Shown: in pieces, positions 48,722-57,405 of the stretch | Numbering within the stretch: position 1 is the first letter of the stretch | Layout: each line of letters starts with the position of its first letter | Source of the DNA: Clostridiales bacterium | GTDB lineage: Bacteria > Bacillota > Clostridia > Oscillospirales > Oscillospiraceae | Assembly (NCBI GenBank): GCA_021202515.1 | Contig: JAJQCW010000043.1 | Span: 62,001 to 126,000, forward strand | DNA: 64,000 bases | Reading direction: 5' to 3' | Made by a program: the position numbers and the translations under genes | The notes under the pieces: model-generated | Databases searched by the model: none | The model's input: only the letters and a program-made list of their open reading frames with translations | Told to the model about the DNA's origin: nothing

Positions 48722-49864
48722 TTACATCAGCTTGCGGAACAGGGTCTTGAAGTCCTCGATGCTGGCATCCTTGGGGTTGCCGGGAGCGCAGGCGTCGGCG
48801 GCGGCGGACTGGGCCAGGAAGTCCAAATCTTCTTCTTTCATCTTCTCCAGCTTGGTGGGGATGCCCACGTCGGCGGAGAGCTGCTTGACGGCGTCGATGG
48901 CGGCCTTGCGGTAGGTCTCCTGATCCATGCCGGTGGTGTCCACGCCCATGGCCTCGGCGATGTCCTTGAACTTGGTGCCGGTGGCGTCGGCGTTGAACTC
49001 CATGACGATGGGCAGCATCATGGCGCAGGCGACGCCGTGGGGAGTGTCATAGACCGCGCCCAGGGTGTGGGCCATGGAGTGAGCAATGCCCAGGCCCACG
49101 TTGGAGAAGGCCATGCCGGTGACGAACTGACCCAGAGCCATCCCCTCGCGGCCCTCCTGCTCGTTTTTGACCGCGCCACGCAGGTTCTTGGAAATCAGCT
49201 TGATGGCCTCCAGGTTCAGGCAGTCGGCAAGCTCCCAGGCGGCCTTGGTGGTGTAGCCCTCGATGGCGTGGGTCAGCGCGTCCATGCCGGTGGAGGCGGT
49301 CAGACCCCTGGGCATAGTGGACATCATGTCGGGGTCCACAATGGCGATGTCGGGGATGTCGTTCACGTCCACGCAGACGAACTTACGCTTCTTCTGCACG
49401 TCGGTGATGACGTAGTTGATGGTGGCCTCAGCCGCGGTGCCGGCGGTGGTGGGGACGGCGATGGTGTAGACGGTGCGGTTCTTGGTGGGGGCCACGCCCT
49501 CCAGAGAGCGAACGTCCGCAAACTCCGGGTTGTTGATGATGATGCCGATGGCCTTGCCGGTGTCCATGGAGGAGCCGCCGCCGATGGTGATCATATAGTC
49601 CGCGCCGGACTTCTTGTAGGCTTCCACGCCGGTCTGGACGTTCTCGATGGTGGGATTGGGCTTGATGTCGGAGTAGATCTCGTAGTCCATGCCAGCCGCG
49701 TCCAGCAGGTCGGTGACCTTCTTGGTGACATTGAACTTGACCAGGTCGGGGTCGGAGGCGATGAACGCCTTTTTCAGGCCCTTGGCCTGGACCAGACCGG
49801 GGATCTCCTGAATGGCCCCCTTGCCGTGGTAAGAGATGCCGTTGAGTACAAAACGATTGACCAT
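48722..49864 (-). CDS. fucO: Iron-containing alcohol dehydrogenase, FucO (lactaldehyde reductase) type
   Basis: Group III alcohol dehydrogenase of 380 residues. From memory it resembles E. coli FucO along its whole length (NRFVLN start; NNPEFADVRSLEG; PTTAGTAAEATINYVITD; RKFVCVD; GMDALTHAIEGY; MAFSNVGLGIAHSMAH; YDTPHGVA), with the NAD motif GGGSSMDTGKAIG and iron ligands D and H in these segments. Lactaldehyde to 1,2-propanediol is therefore the likeliest reaction, but related 1,3-propanediol or ethanol dehydrogenases cannot be excluded. ATG 49864 follows GGAAAGGAAG. No fucose genes adjoin. Confidence 0.9.
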   Translation of the reverse strand: MVNRFVLNGISYHGKGAIQEIPGLVQAKGLKKAFIASDPDLVKFNVTKKVTDLLDAAGMDYEIYSDIKPNPTIENVQTGVEAYKKSGADYMITIGGGSSMDTGKAIGIIINNPEFADVRSLEGVAPTKNRTVYTIAVPTTAGTAAEATINYVITDVQKKRKFVCVDVNDIPDIAIVDPDMMSTMPRGLTASTGMDALTHAIEGYTTKAAWELADCLNLEAIKLISKNLRGAVKNEQEGREGMALGQFVTGMAFSNVGLGIAHSMAHTLGAVYDTPHGVACAMMLPIVMEFNADATGTKFKDIAEAMGVDTTGMDQETYRKAAIDAVKQLSADVGIPTKLEKMKEEDLDFLAQSAAADACAPGNPKDASIEDFKTLFRKLM

Positions 49865-49967
49865 AAGAAACTTCCTTTCCTGCACGTAGGCAAACGGTGA
49901 TAAGTGGGGTGCTTCCGCCAGCCTTCCCACGCAAAAAGCGAGGTGTGGCGAGCGATCGTCTGCTTAT

Positions 49968-49996
49968 AGAATAAACGATGTGGGCAGTTTTGTCAA
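49968..49996 (-). promoter_or_regulatory. Sigma-A promoter for the fucO-type gene
   Basis: Minus strand -35 TTGACA (49991-49996), 17-base spacer, -10 TATTCT (49968-49973); leader about 97 nt. Confidence 0.75.
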
Positions 49997-50098
49997 TTAT
50001 ATTTCCGGAAACAGAATGTCTTGCATTTTGCCTCCGTGGTACACGCCGACAGGATGGAGCGTTTCTTCCGGTCCGCTTCCTCGAAATAAAGTCTCTAC

Positions 50099-50140
50099 GG
50101 GGTATAAAATGGGGTATAAAATTTTATGCCCCTACTTTTT
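50099..50140. repeat. Tandem and palindromic GGGGTATAAAAT motif
   Basis: GGGGTATAAAAT occurs twice in tandem (50099-50110, 50111-50122) and the second copy continues into TTTATGCCCC, making a near-perfect GGGGTATAAAA/TTTTATGCCCC palindrome (one G-T mismatch), followed on the plus strand by TACTTTTTT. Gap 49865-50162 holds only this and the fucO promoter. Confidence 0.6.
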
Positions 50141-50162
50141 TGCCCCAAAAAGCCCGATAAAC

Positions 50163-50203
50163 GAGAAAAAATCCGCTGAACTCTCAACAAGTTCAACGGA
50201 TTC
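50163..50203 (-). terminator. Terminator of the tRNA-Ser pair
   Basis: On the minus strand, stem AATCCGTTGAACT / AGTTCAGCGGATT with loop TGTTGAG, followed by TTTTTCTCG, directly after tRNA-Ser(GCU). Confidence 0.88.
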
Positions 50204-50204
50204 T

Positions 50205-50295
50205 TGGCGCAGAAGGAGGGATTTGAACCCTCGCGACGGTCTCCCGCCCTACACCCTTAGCAGGGGCGCCTCTTCGGCCACTTGAGTACTTCTGC
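50205..50295 (-). tRNA. tRNA-Ser (anticodon GCU), CCA encoded
   Basis: 91 bases including genomic CCA. Acceptor GCAGAAG / CTTCTGC, discriminator G, anticodon loop CTGCTAA, T arm GAGGGTTCAAATCCCTC, and the long variable arm (GGGCGGGAGACCGTC region) of type II tRNA-Ser. Second gene of a two-tRNA transcript. Confidence 0.95.
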
Positions 50296-50344
50296 AAAGC
50301 GGTAGAATGATAAAACCAGATGAAATTTTACGGTGGAGAAATTC

Positions 50345-50433
50345 TGGCGGAGAGAGTGGGATTCGAACCCACGGCCCTCCGCAGGGTCACCAGTTTTCAA
50401 GACTGGCTCCTTAAACCGCTCGGACATCTCTCC
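50345..50433 (-). tRNA. tRNA-Ser (anticodon UGA), CCA encoded
   Basis: 89 bases including CCA. Acceptor GGAGAGA / TCTCTCC, discriminator G, anticodon stem-loop CCAGTCTTGAAAACTGG, long variable arm, and T arm GTGGGTTCGAATCCCAC. First gene after the consensus promoter at 50459-50487. Confidence 0.95.
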
Positions 50434-50458
50434 CAATGGTCTTTTCAACGCAGGGATT

Positions 50459-50487
50459 ATTATAGCGGACAAGTTCGGCTTTGTCAA
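50459..50487 (-). promoter_or_regulatory. Consensus sigma-A promoter for the tRNA-Ser pair
   Basis: Minus strand -35 TTGACA (50482-50487), 17-base spacer, -10 TATAAT (50459-50464): a perfect consensus, about 20 bases before the mature tRNA 5' end. Confidence 0.9.
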
Positions 50488-50545
50488 TGAAAATTTAAAA
50501 TTTTGTGGGAAATATTCTGTTCCTTCTCTGGATGTGAGAAAATGA

Positions 50546-50574
50546 GTTGCTTTTTTTGATGTTTCCAGCTATAA
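50546..50574 (+). promoter_or_regulatory. Sigma-A promoter for the Ntn-hydrolase gene
   Basis: -35 TTGCTT (50546-50551), 17-base spacer, -10 TATAAT (50569-50574). The leader would be about 215 nt and contains a TTGGGGC/GCCCCAA hairpin (about 50597-50614) and a GGGA/TCCC stem near 50622-50633. Confidence 0.7.
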
Positions 50575-50796
50575 TCTTTTTGTGGTTAAAGTTCCGGTTT
50601 GGGGCTTCCGCCCCAAGTCGGGAGGGAAAATCCCTTTACGGCTTTCAAAAATGCCAGTTCCACTCTCCTTTTTCCAGATTCCTCGAAAAAAGGTCCCGGA
50701 AAGTCTCCCGCCCTCCCGGCTGTTCTGTGCAAAACCCTGTGGAAACTGTTTAATTCGTCTGTCGTTTCTCCGTTCAAAAAAAGAAAGGTGGTTCTC

Positions 50797-51423
50797 ATGT
50801 CCTACATCTGCCTGATTGCCAACCAAAACGGCGTCGCCGCCGCAGGCGACAGCCGCCTGACCATCCAGCCCGAAGCCCTCCATTTGCACCTGGACCGGGG
50901 GCGGAAGGTTTTTTCGGACCAGGACCAGGGCCTGGTCTGGGCCTGCTGCGGCCTGACCCTGTTCGGCGGCATCAACTATTACCTGCTGGCGGAGCGCATT
51001 TTACGGCAAAAAAACCGCAGCCTGGCCAGCCGCCTGAATCAGATCGCCGGCGCGTTGAGCAAGGCCACCGCCGCACAGCACCTTCTCAGCCGCAAGCCTT
51101 CGGTGTTCACCCTGCTGTTGGGGCAGGTGAAGGACGGCGGAGTGACGGTCCACGTGGTGGACGTGGTCAGCGGCGAAGTGCGCCGTAAGGTCCTCGTCGG
51201 GCCGGTGTTCGTTCAGGCCGGGTGGGACCCCAGCCAGCGCCAGAGCAAACCCGCCGTCTCCGAATTTGAACAGGACACCCTGGGGCAGCTCATCGACCGG
51301 GCCAAAAAACGCTGCCTGTGGGCCATCCGCAAAGACAGCGAGCTGGCACAGCAGGACAAAAAGCACAGCCAGACCGTCGGCGGCAGCGTGCGGGTGGCCT
51401 ACGTCGCCATTTCGCAGTCATGA
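50797..51423 (+). CDS. HslV/proteasome-like Ntn hydrolase (orphan)
   Basis: 208 residues, unrecognised by name but with the N-terminus of a self-contained Ntn peptidase. After Met removal residue 1 is Ser; Asp and Arg of GDSR fall at positions 17 and 19, the same as the catalytic Asp17 and Arg19 of proteasome beta and HslV; GRKVF places a Lys at 36, where a three-residue insertion would align it with Lys33; then LVWACCG aligns with the AGFAGG strand of HslV. A helix (LLAERILRQKNRSLASRLNQIA) follows. Ser replaces the usual Thr nucleophile. No HslU-type ATPase is nearby. ATG with AAGAAAGGTGG upstream. Its TGA overlaps the next gene's ATG. Confidence 0.6.
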   Translation: MSYICLIANQNGVAAAGDSRLTIQPEALHLHLDRGRKVFSDQDQGLVWACCGLTLFGGINYYLLAERILRQKNRSLASRLNQIAGALSKATAAQHLLSRKPSVFTLLLGQVKDGGVTVHVVDVVSGEVRRKVLVGPVFVQAGWDPSQRQSKPAVSEFEQDTLGQLIDRAKKRCLWAIRKDSELAQQDKKHSQTVGGSVRVAYVAISQS

Positions 51424-51875
51424 TTTACACGCCGCTGACGAAAAAGGCCCTGCTCCTGGCCTGGAATGCCCACCTGGGCCAGTGGGACAAGGGTGGTCTC
51501 CCCTACATCTTCCACCCCTATCACCTGGCGGAGCAAATGGAGGATGAACTGACCTGCGCCGCCGCCCTGCTCCACGACGTGGTGGAGGACACCGGCTGGA
51601 CGTTGGAGGAGTTGGAGCTGGAGGGCTTCCCCGCGCCGGTGCTGGAGGCGCTGTCCCTGCTGACCCACGACCCGGCGGTCCCCTATCTGGATTACGTCCG
51701 CACCCTCTCGGTCAATCCCATCGCCAGAGCGGTCAAGGAGGCCGACCTGCGGCACAACAGCGACCTGGACCGGCTGGAGGTTATCACTGAGAAAGACCTC
51801 CAGCGGGTGGAAAAGTACAAAAAAGCGCTGGCGTTGCTGGAGCAGTCGGCTTCCGGCGAATTGAAAACAAAATAA
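51420..51875 (+). CDS. MESH1/SpoT-type HD hydrolase (small alarmone hydrolase-like)
   Basis: 151 residues with the RelA/SpoT hydrolase-domain pattern: PYIFHPYHLAEQM, AAALLHDVVEDTGWT with HD and the ED pair (about 47-61), and AVKEADLRHNSD near 100-111. These match the (p)ppGpp 3'-pyrophosphohydrolase site (HD, ED, NxxD region). There is no synthetase or TGS domain, so it would be a stand-alone hydrolase; pppGpp or NADPH are the candidate substrates. It overlaps the Ntn-hydrolase gene by four bases, implying coupled expression. Terminator follows. Confidence 0.88.
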   Translation: MIYTPLTKKALLLAWNAHLGQWDKGGLPYIFHPYHLAEQMEDELTCAAALLHDVVEDTGWTLEELELEGFPAPVLEALSLLTHDPAVPYLDYVRTLSVNPIARAVKEADLRHNSDLDRLEVITEKDLQRVEKYKKALALLEQSASGELKTK

Positions 51876-51882
51876 GAGAGCG

Positions 51883-51921
51883 GCAAAAGGGCTGTATCCG
51901 GTTTGGGTACAGCCCTTTTGC
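51883..51921 (+). terminator. Terminator after the alarmone-hydrolase-like gene
   Basis: Stem GCAAAAGGGCTGTATCC / GGGTACAGCCCTTTTGC; the T-rich side of the stem provides the U tract. Confidence 0.85.
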
Positions 51922-52088
51922 GGTGCGCTGTACCGTGTCCCCGGTCACAGAAAGTTCAAAAAGTCTTTTGCTCTTCGTGCTTGCGTCTGGATAGGCGAGG
52001 GTGTATACTCCTTAGAAATCGAAAGGACGGCGCTCCGAACATTTTCCCATTCCGTCGCCTTTGACCATCCCGTTTTGTGGTTCTTTTC

Positions 52089-52117
52089 TTGTAAAAAGCG
52101 GCCTCCTGTAGTATACT
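52089..52117 (+). promoter_or_regulatory. Sigma-A promoter for dnaE
   Basis: -35 TTGTAA (52089-52094), 17-base spacer, -10 TATACT (52112-52117), about 48 bases before the ATG. Confidence 0.75.
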
Positions 52118-52164
52118 ATACCTTAATCATCTCTAATCATCTCTTTTTCCGGGAGGGCGTCGTC

Positions 52165-55100
52165 ATGGCCTTTGTTCACCTCCATGTGCATACTGAGTTT
52201 TCCCTGCTGGACGGAGCCTGCCGCATCACTGGCCTGGTGAAGCGGGTGAAGGAACTGGGTCAGACCGCCGTCGCCATCACCGACCATGGCAATATGTACG
52301 GCTGCGTGGACTTCTATAAAGCGTGTAAAGCCGAGGGCGTCAAGCCCATCATCGGCTGCGAGGTCTATGTGGCCCCCCGTACCCGCTTCGACCGGGAGAA
52401 GGAGCTGGACAGCGAGGCCCGCCACCTGGTCCTCCTGTGCAAGAATGAGGAGGGCTACCGAAATCTGTCCTATCTGGTCAGCCAGGCCAACATTGAGGGC
52501 TTCTACAATCGCCCCCGCATCGACCTGGACCTGCTGCGGCAGCACCATGAGGGCCTTATCGCCCTGTCCGCTTGTCTGGCGGGAGAAATTCCCCGGCTGC
52601 TGGACCAGGGCCTCTATGACGCGGCCAAAGAACACGCCCTGCTGATGCGGGACATCATGGGGGAGGAAAACTACTACCTGGAGCTTCAGGACCACGGCAT
52701 CCCCAAGCAGGCGGCGGTCAACGAGGGCATTCTGCGTCTCCACCGGGAGACTGGTATCCCCTTGGTGGCCTCCAACGACGCCCACTATCTGACCCAGGAG
52801 GACAGCCAGGCCCAGGACGTGCTGATGTGCATCCAGATGGGCAAGACGGTGGAGGACCCCAACCGCCTCCGGTTCGAGACTGACCAGTTTTATATCAAAA
52901 GCGAGGCGGAGATGGCCGCCCTCTTCCCGGAGTACCCAGAAGCCCTGGAGAACACCGCCACAATCGCTGAGCGGTGCAACATGGAGTTCGAATTCGGCCA
53001 CTACCACCTGCCCGCCTTCCACTACCCGGAGGGCTACGACGGGGAGAGCCTGTTCGCCAAACTGTGCAACGAGGGCTATGCCCGCCGCTACCCCAACGAC
53101 CCGCCCGGCTACCGGGAGCGGCTGGACTACGAAATGCAGATGATCTCTCAACTGGGGTTCGTGGACTATTTTCTCATCGTGGCGGACTTTGTGGGCTACG
53201 CCAAAAGCCAGGGCATCCCCGTGGGGCCAGGGCGGGGCAGCGCCGCCGGGTCCATCGTCTCCTACTGCATGGACATCACCGACGTGGACCCCATGAAGTA
53301 CGGCCTGTACTTCGAGCGGTTTCTGAACCCGGAACGGGTCACCATGCCGGATATCGACATGGACTTCTGTTACCGCCGCCGGGGTGAGGTCATCGACTAC
53401 GTCAACCGGACCTATGGAAACGACCACGTGGCCCAAATCGTCACCTTCGGCACCATGGCCGCCCGGGGCGTCCTGCGGGACGTGGGGCGGGTGTTGAATT
53501 TCCCCTATAACGAGGTGGACCAACTGGCCAAGCTGGTGCCCTCCAACCCCCTTCACATCACCCTGGACGATGCCATGAAGCTGTCCAAGGAGCTGCGGGA
53601 CAAATACGAAAACGATGAGCGGGTGCGGGAGCTGATCGACACCAGCCGGAAAATCGAGGGAATGCCCCGCCACGCCTCCAAGCACGCCGCCGGGGTGGTC
53701 ATCACCCGCCGCCCGGTGTACGACTACGTCCCTCTGGCGCGGAACGACGAGAGCATTGTCACCCAGTATATCATGACCACCCTGGAGGAACTGGGCCTGC
53801 TGAAGATGGACTTCCTGGGCCTGCGGAACCTGACCATTCTGGACGACGCGGAGAAGCTCATCCGAAAAAAGGCGCCGGACTTCTCCCTGAAAACCATCCC
53901 GGAGGACGACCCTGAGACCTTCCAAATGCTCCAGGAGGGCCACACCGCCGGCGTGTTCCAGATGGAATCTGCGGGCATGACCAACGTCTGCGTCCAGATG
54001 AAAGCCTCCAGCATCGAGGACCTGACCGCTATCGTGGCCCTGTACCGCCCCGGCCCCATGGAGTCCATTCCCCGGTTCATCGCCAGCAAGCTGGACCCCT
54101 CCAAAATCACCTACCGCCACCCCATGCTGGAGCCGATTTTGGCCGTCACCTACGGCTGCATCGTCTACCAGGAGCAGGTGATGATGATCTTCCAGCAGCT
54201 TGCCGGGTACTCCCTGGGCGGCGCGGACATGGTGCGCCGGGCTATTTCCAAGAAAAAGGCCAAACAAATTCAGCAGGAGGAACACGCCTTCATCTACGGC
54301 GACCCATCCCGGAACATCAAGGGCTGCGTGGCTAACGGCATCCCGGAGGACACCGCCAAGGCCATCTACGGGGAGATCTACGACTTCGCCAACTACGCCT
54401 TTAACAAGGCCCACGCGGTCTGCTACGCTATTGTCGCCTACCAGACGGCCTACTTCAAGTGCCACTACCCCCATGAGTACATGGCCGCCCTGCTGACCAG
54501 TGTGCTGGACTCCAGCACGAAAATTGCCGAATATATCAGCGCCTGTAAGGACATGGGCATCCAACTGCTGCCCCCGGACATCAACGAATCCGGCGCGGAC
54601 TTCACTGTCACCGGCGACAACATCCGCTTTGGTCTGGCGGCGGTGAAGGGCGTGGGCCGGGGCTTCATCGAAAAGCTGGTGGAAAACCGCCAGGAGCGGG
54701 GGCCTTTCCGGGGGATTCAGGACTTTTGCCAGCGGCTGTACGACTACGACCTGAACCGCCGGGCGCTGGAAAACCTCATCCGATGCGGGGCCTTTGACCG
54801 GCTGGGGGTGCGCCGGAGCCAGCTCATCCAGGTGATGAACCCAGTGATGGACGCGGTTGCCAGCGCCCGGAAGCGCAACCTTGAGGGGCAGTTCGACCTG
54901 TTCAGCGGCCTGGGGGAGGACGACGCTCCCCAGGAGGTGCCACTGCCCAACGTGCCGGAGTTCAGCCCCTCTGATCTGATGGCCATGGAGAAGGAGACCA
55001 CCGGCCTCTATCTCTCCGGCCACCCCATGGACGAGTACCGGGACGCTGCCAAACAGAGTGGCGCGGTGCGCATCGGGGCCGTGATGAACGACTTCGCCCT

Positions 55101-55650
55101 GGAGGACGGCCCCCAGACCTACCACGACGACCAGCGCCTGCGGCTGGCGGGGGTCATCACCACCGTCCGACGTAAGACCACCCGCAACGACACCCTGATG
55201 GCCTACGTCACCCTGGAGGACGACACCAGCTCCATTGAGCTGCTGTGCTTCGCCCGTGTGCTGGAGGAATCCGGCCCCCTCATCCGGGAGGGCGTGGCGG
55301 TGGTGGCGGAGGGACGCATCTCCGTCCGGGACGAGAAGGCCCCCCAGATGCTGGTGGACCGGGTCTGGTCCCTGCGGGACGGGGCTGTTCCGCCCTCTCA
55401 GGGCCGGGAGCGCCGGGGGAATCCCCAACAGCAGCCCCGGCGGGGGCGGCTGTTCGTCCAGGTACCCTCTATGGACCACCCCAGCGTGGAAAAAATCAAA
55501 CAGTACCTTATCATGTTCCCCGGCACAGATCAGCTCGTCCTCTGCTGCGCCGACACGAAAAAGCGCTTCGGCATCGCCTGTCAGACCCACGCCTCCCTGG
55601 TTCGGGCGCTGGAAAAGCTGGTAGGGCAGGAAAACGTGGTAGTCAAATAA
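52165..55650 (+). CDS. dnaE: DNA polymerase III alpha subunit DnaE
   Basis: Replicative polymerase, 1161 residues. PHP domain at the N-terminus (VHLHVHTEFSLLDGAC, AITDHGNMYG, SNDAHYLT); family C polymerase palm with VGPGRGSAAGSIVSYC and the catalytic Asp in PDIDMDFCYRRRGEVIDY; HASKHAAGVVIT; tandem HhH; OB fold near 990-1070 (LRLAGVITTVRRKTT); C-terminal domain. DnaE rather than PolC because there is no internal proofreading exonuclease. In Firmicutes DnaE often works with PolC, which is not in this window. Start ATG 52165 with GGGAGGGC upstream; a longer in-frame start overlaps the promoter. Confidence 0.97.
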   Translation: MAFVHLHVHTEFSLLDGACRITGLVKRVKELGQTAVAITDHGNMYGCVDFYKACKAEGVKPIIGCEVYVAPRTRFDREKELDSEARHLVLLCKNEEGYRNLSYLVSQANIEGFYNRPRIDLDLLRQHHEGLIALSACLAGEIPRLLDQGLYDAAKEHALLMRDIMGEENYYLELQDHGIPKQAAVNEGILRLHRETGIPLVASNDAHYLTQEDSQAQDVLMCIQMGKTVEDPNRLRFETDQFYIKSEAEMAALFPEYPEALENTATIAERCNMEFEFGHYHLPAFHYPEGYDGESLFAKLCNEGYARRYPNDPPGYRERLDYEMQMISQLGFVDYFLIVADFVGYAKSQGIPVGPGRGSAAGSIVSYCMDITDVDPMKYGLYFERFLNPERVTMPDIDMDFCYRRRGEVIDYVNRTYGNDHVAQIVTFGTMAARGVLRDVGRVLNFPYNEVDQLAKLVPSNPLHITLDDAMKLSKELRDKYENDERVRELIDTSRKIEGMPRHASKHAAGVVITRRPVYDYVPLARNDESIVTQYIMTTLEELGLLKMDFLGLRNLTILDDAEKLIRKKAPDFSLKTIPEDDPETFQMLQEGHTAGVFQMESAGMTNVCVQMKASSIEDLTAIVALYRPGPMESIPRFIASKLDPSKITYRHPMLEPILAVTYGCIVYQEQVMMIFQQLAGYSLGGADMVRRAISKKKAKQIQQEEHAFIYGDPSRNIKGCVANGIPEDTAKAIYGEIYDFANYAFNKAHAVCYAIVAYQTAYFKCHYPHEYMAALLTSVLDSSTKIAEYISACKDMGIQLLPPDINESGADFTVTGDNIRFGLAAVKGVGRGFIEKLVENRQERGPFRGIQDFCQRLYDYDLNRRALENLIRCGAFDRLGVRRSQLIQVMNPVMDAVASARKRNLEGQFDLFSGLGEDDAPQEVPLPNVPEFSPSDLMAMEKETTGLYLSGHPMDEYRDAAKQSGAVRIGAVMNDFALEDGPQTYHDDQRLRLAGVITTVRRKTTRNDTLMAYVTLEDDTSSIELLCFARVLEESGPLIREGVAVVAEGRISVRDEKAPQMLVDRVWSLRDGAVPPSQGRERRGNPQQQPRRGRLFVQVPSMDHPSVEKIKQYLIMFPGTDQLVLCCADTKKRFGIACQTHASLVRALEKLVGQENVVVK

Positions 55651-55703
55651 GCAAATCCCTACGACCCAGGCGGCCCGCGGAGATTCCGGTTAAGGAGTTC
55701 CAT

Positions 55704-57317
55704 ATGAAATCAGAGAGAAAAGAACGGGCAAAACAGCGGCTGGACGCGGCGCGGGAGCGTCTGCGTTCCCCCAAAGAGAGCATCTTCAAGCGCATTGCAC
55801 GGCTGTTGACCCATCGGCTGCTGCTGACCGTCGTTTTGATCGTGCTGCAAATCGCGGTGCTGTTGGTGATGATCCTCGCCTGCGGACGGTACTTCGTGCA
55901 TTTCTATGTGATCTGCGTCCTCATCAGTATGCTGGTGGTGCTGTACCTCCTCAACAAGCGAGGGCACCCGGACTATAAGATCGCCTGGATGCTCATCATC
56001 CTCCCCTTCCCCATCTTTGGCGGGCTGCTCTACCTGCTGCTGGGCGGCAGTTGGTCCTCCAGCCGGAGCCTGAAACGGATGGAGCGGCTGGAGATTTTGC
56101 GCCACAGCATCCTCAGCGGGGACGAAAACGCCACCCAGAGCTTCGTCTCTCAGCACCCGGACGCAGCCAACCAAATGCGCTATATCTACGCCACCAGTAG
56201 CTGTCCGCCCTATGTGAACACTGAAACGGAATACCTGCCCATCGGTGAAGTTTACTATGCGCGCATGGTGGAAGAGCTGAAAAAAGCCAAACACTATATC
56301 TTTTTGCAGTATTTCATCATCAAAGAGGGGGAGATGTGGAACACCATTCTCTCCATCCTGGAGGAAAAAGCCGCCCAGGGGGTGGACGTGCGGGTCATTT
56401 ATGACGACATCGGCTGTCTGTTCACCCTGCCCAAGCGCTACAGCCAGGAGTTGGAGAAGCGAGGCATCGCCTGCGCCGTGTTCAACCCCTTCCGCCCAGT
56501 GGCGTCCCTGCGGCTGAACAACCGGGACCACCGGAAGCTGTGCATCGTAGACGGCGTGGTGGGCTTCACCGGCGGCATCAACCTCTCCGACGAGTATATC
56601 AACCAGTGGGAGCGGTTCGGCCACTGGAAGGACACCGGTATCCTGCTCCGAGGACAGGCGGTGTGGAGCCTGACGGCCATGTTCCTCTCCTGCTGGGATT
56701 ACACCAAAAATATTGAGGAAAAAATGGACAATTACCGGCCCGACCCCTCTGTCTTTGGCACCTTCCAAACGGACGGCGTGGTTCAGCCCTACAACTCCAA
56801 CCCCGGCAACGAATCCGTAGGCGCGGCGGTGTATATGAACCTTATCAGCCGGGCCAAGCGATATCTCTATATCACCACGCCTTATCTGGTCATCGACGAC
56901 GCCATGACCAACGCCCTCTGCGCCGCCGCCCTTTCCGGGGTGGACGTGCGCATCATCACCCCCCATATCCCCGACAAACGGTATGTGTTCATGCTGACCC
57001 AGGCCCACTATATCCCGCTGCTGGAGGCGGGGGTCAAAATCTACGAGTACACCCCCGGTTTCATCCACTCCAAGACCTTTGCTGTGGACGATGAGTTTGG
57101 CGTGGTGGGAACGGTAAACCTGGATTACCGCAGCTTCTACCTCCACTACGAGGACGGCGTGTGGATGTACAAGTCCGGCGCCGTGGCCGCCATCCGGGAC
57201 GACTTTCTGTCCACCCAGGCGCTGAGCCAGCCAGTTCTGCTGGAGGAGGCCACCCGCGTGAGCTGGCTCAAGCGGTTCGGGCTGTCGCTGCTGCGGGTCA
57301 TCGCGCCGCTGATGTGA
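55704..57317 (+). CDS. cls: Cardiolipin synthase (phospholipase D family)
   Basis: Membrane enzyme condensing two phosphatidylglycerols. 537 residues: a charged N-terminus, membrane helices at about 32-54, 58-78 and 86-110, then two HKD phosphodiesterase domains: HRKLCIVDGVVGFTGGIN (about 273-290) and HSKTFAVDDEFGVVGTVN (about 454-471). The start ATG 55704 has AAGGAGTTCCAT upstream; a long in-frame reading inside dnaE is rejected. Intergenic distance to dnaE is 53 bases with no terminator, so partial read-through is likely. Confidence 0.95.
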   Translation: MKSERKERAKQRLDAARERLRSPKESIFKRIARLLTHRLLLTVVLIVLQIAVLLVMILACGRYFVHFYVICVLISMLVVLYLLNKRGHPDYKIAWMLIILPFPIFGGLLYLLLGGSWSSSRSLKRMERLEILRHSILSGDENATQSFVSQHPDAANQMRYIYATSSCPPYVNTETEYLPIGEVYYARMVEELKKAKHYIFLQYFIIKEGEMWNTILSILEEKAAQGVDVRVIYDDIGCLFTLPKRYSQELEKRGIACAVFNPFRPVASLRLNNRDHRKLCIVDGVVGFTGGINLSDEYINQWERFGHWKDTGILLRGQAVWSLTAMFLSCWDYTKNIEEKMDNYRPDPSVFGTFQTDGVVQPYNSNPGNESVGAAVYMNLISRAKRYLYITTPYLVIDDAMTNALCAAALSGVDVRIITPHIPDKRYVFMLTQAHYIPLLEAGVKIYEYTPGFIHSKTFAVDDEFGVVGTVNLDYRSFYLHYEDGVWMYKSGAVAAIRDDFLSTQALSQPVLLEEATRVSWLKRFGLSLLRVIAPLM

Positions 57318-57364
57318 CAGACCGCCACACAAATCACATTTTTCGTGCAGCAGAGGAAAATCTG

Positions 57365-57373
57365 TGCTATACT
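57365..57373 (+). promoter_or_regulatory. Extended -10 promoter for polA
   Basis: TG-C-TATACT (57365-57373) with no good -35, 32 bases before the polA ATG. Confidence 0.45.
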
Positions 57374-57405
57374 GTTCCCTAACCCCAAGAACGAGGTAAA
57401 TTTTT

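Noticed and set aside
50163-50433. tRNA-associated integrated element (att site)
   Set aside because: No integrase, no duplicated tRNA 3' end and no foreign genes flank the tRNA-Ser pair.
52123-55590. Very long minus-strand open frame opposite dnaE (and similar ones opposite polA, pfkA, hemL, serA)
   Set aside because: High-GC codon bias in the real gene leaves antisense frames open; the translations are His/Val/Gly-rich with no domain, and the sense genes carry all family motifs.
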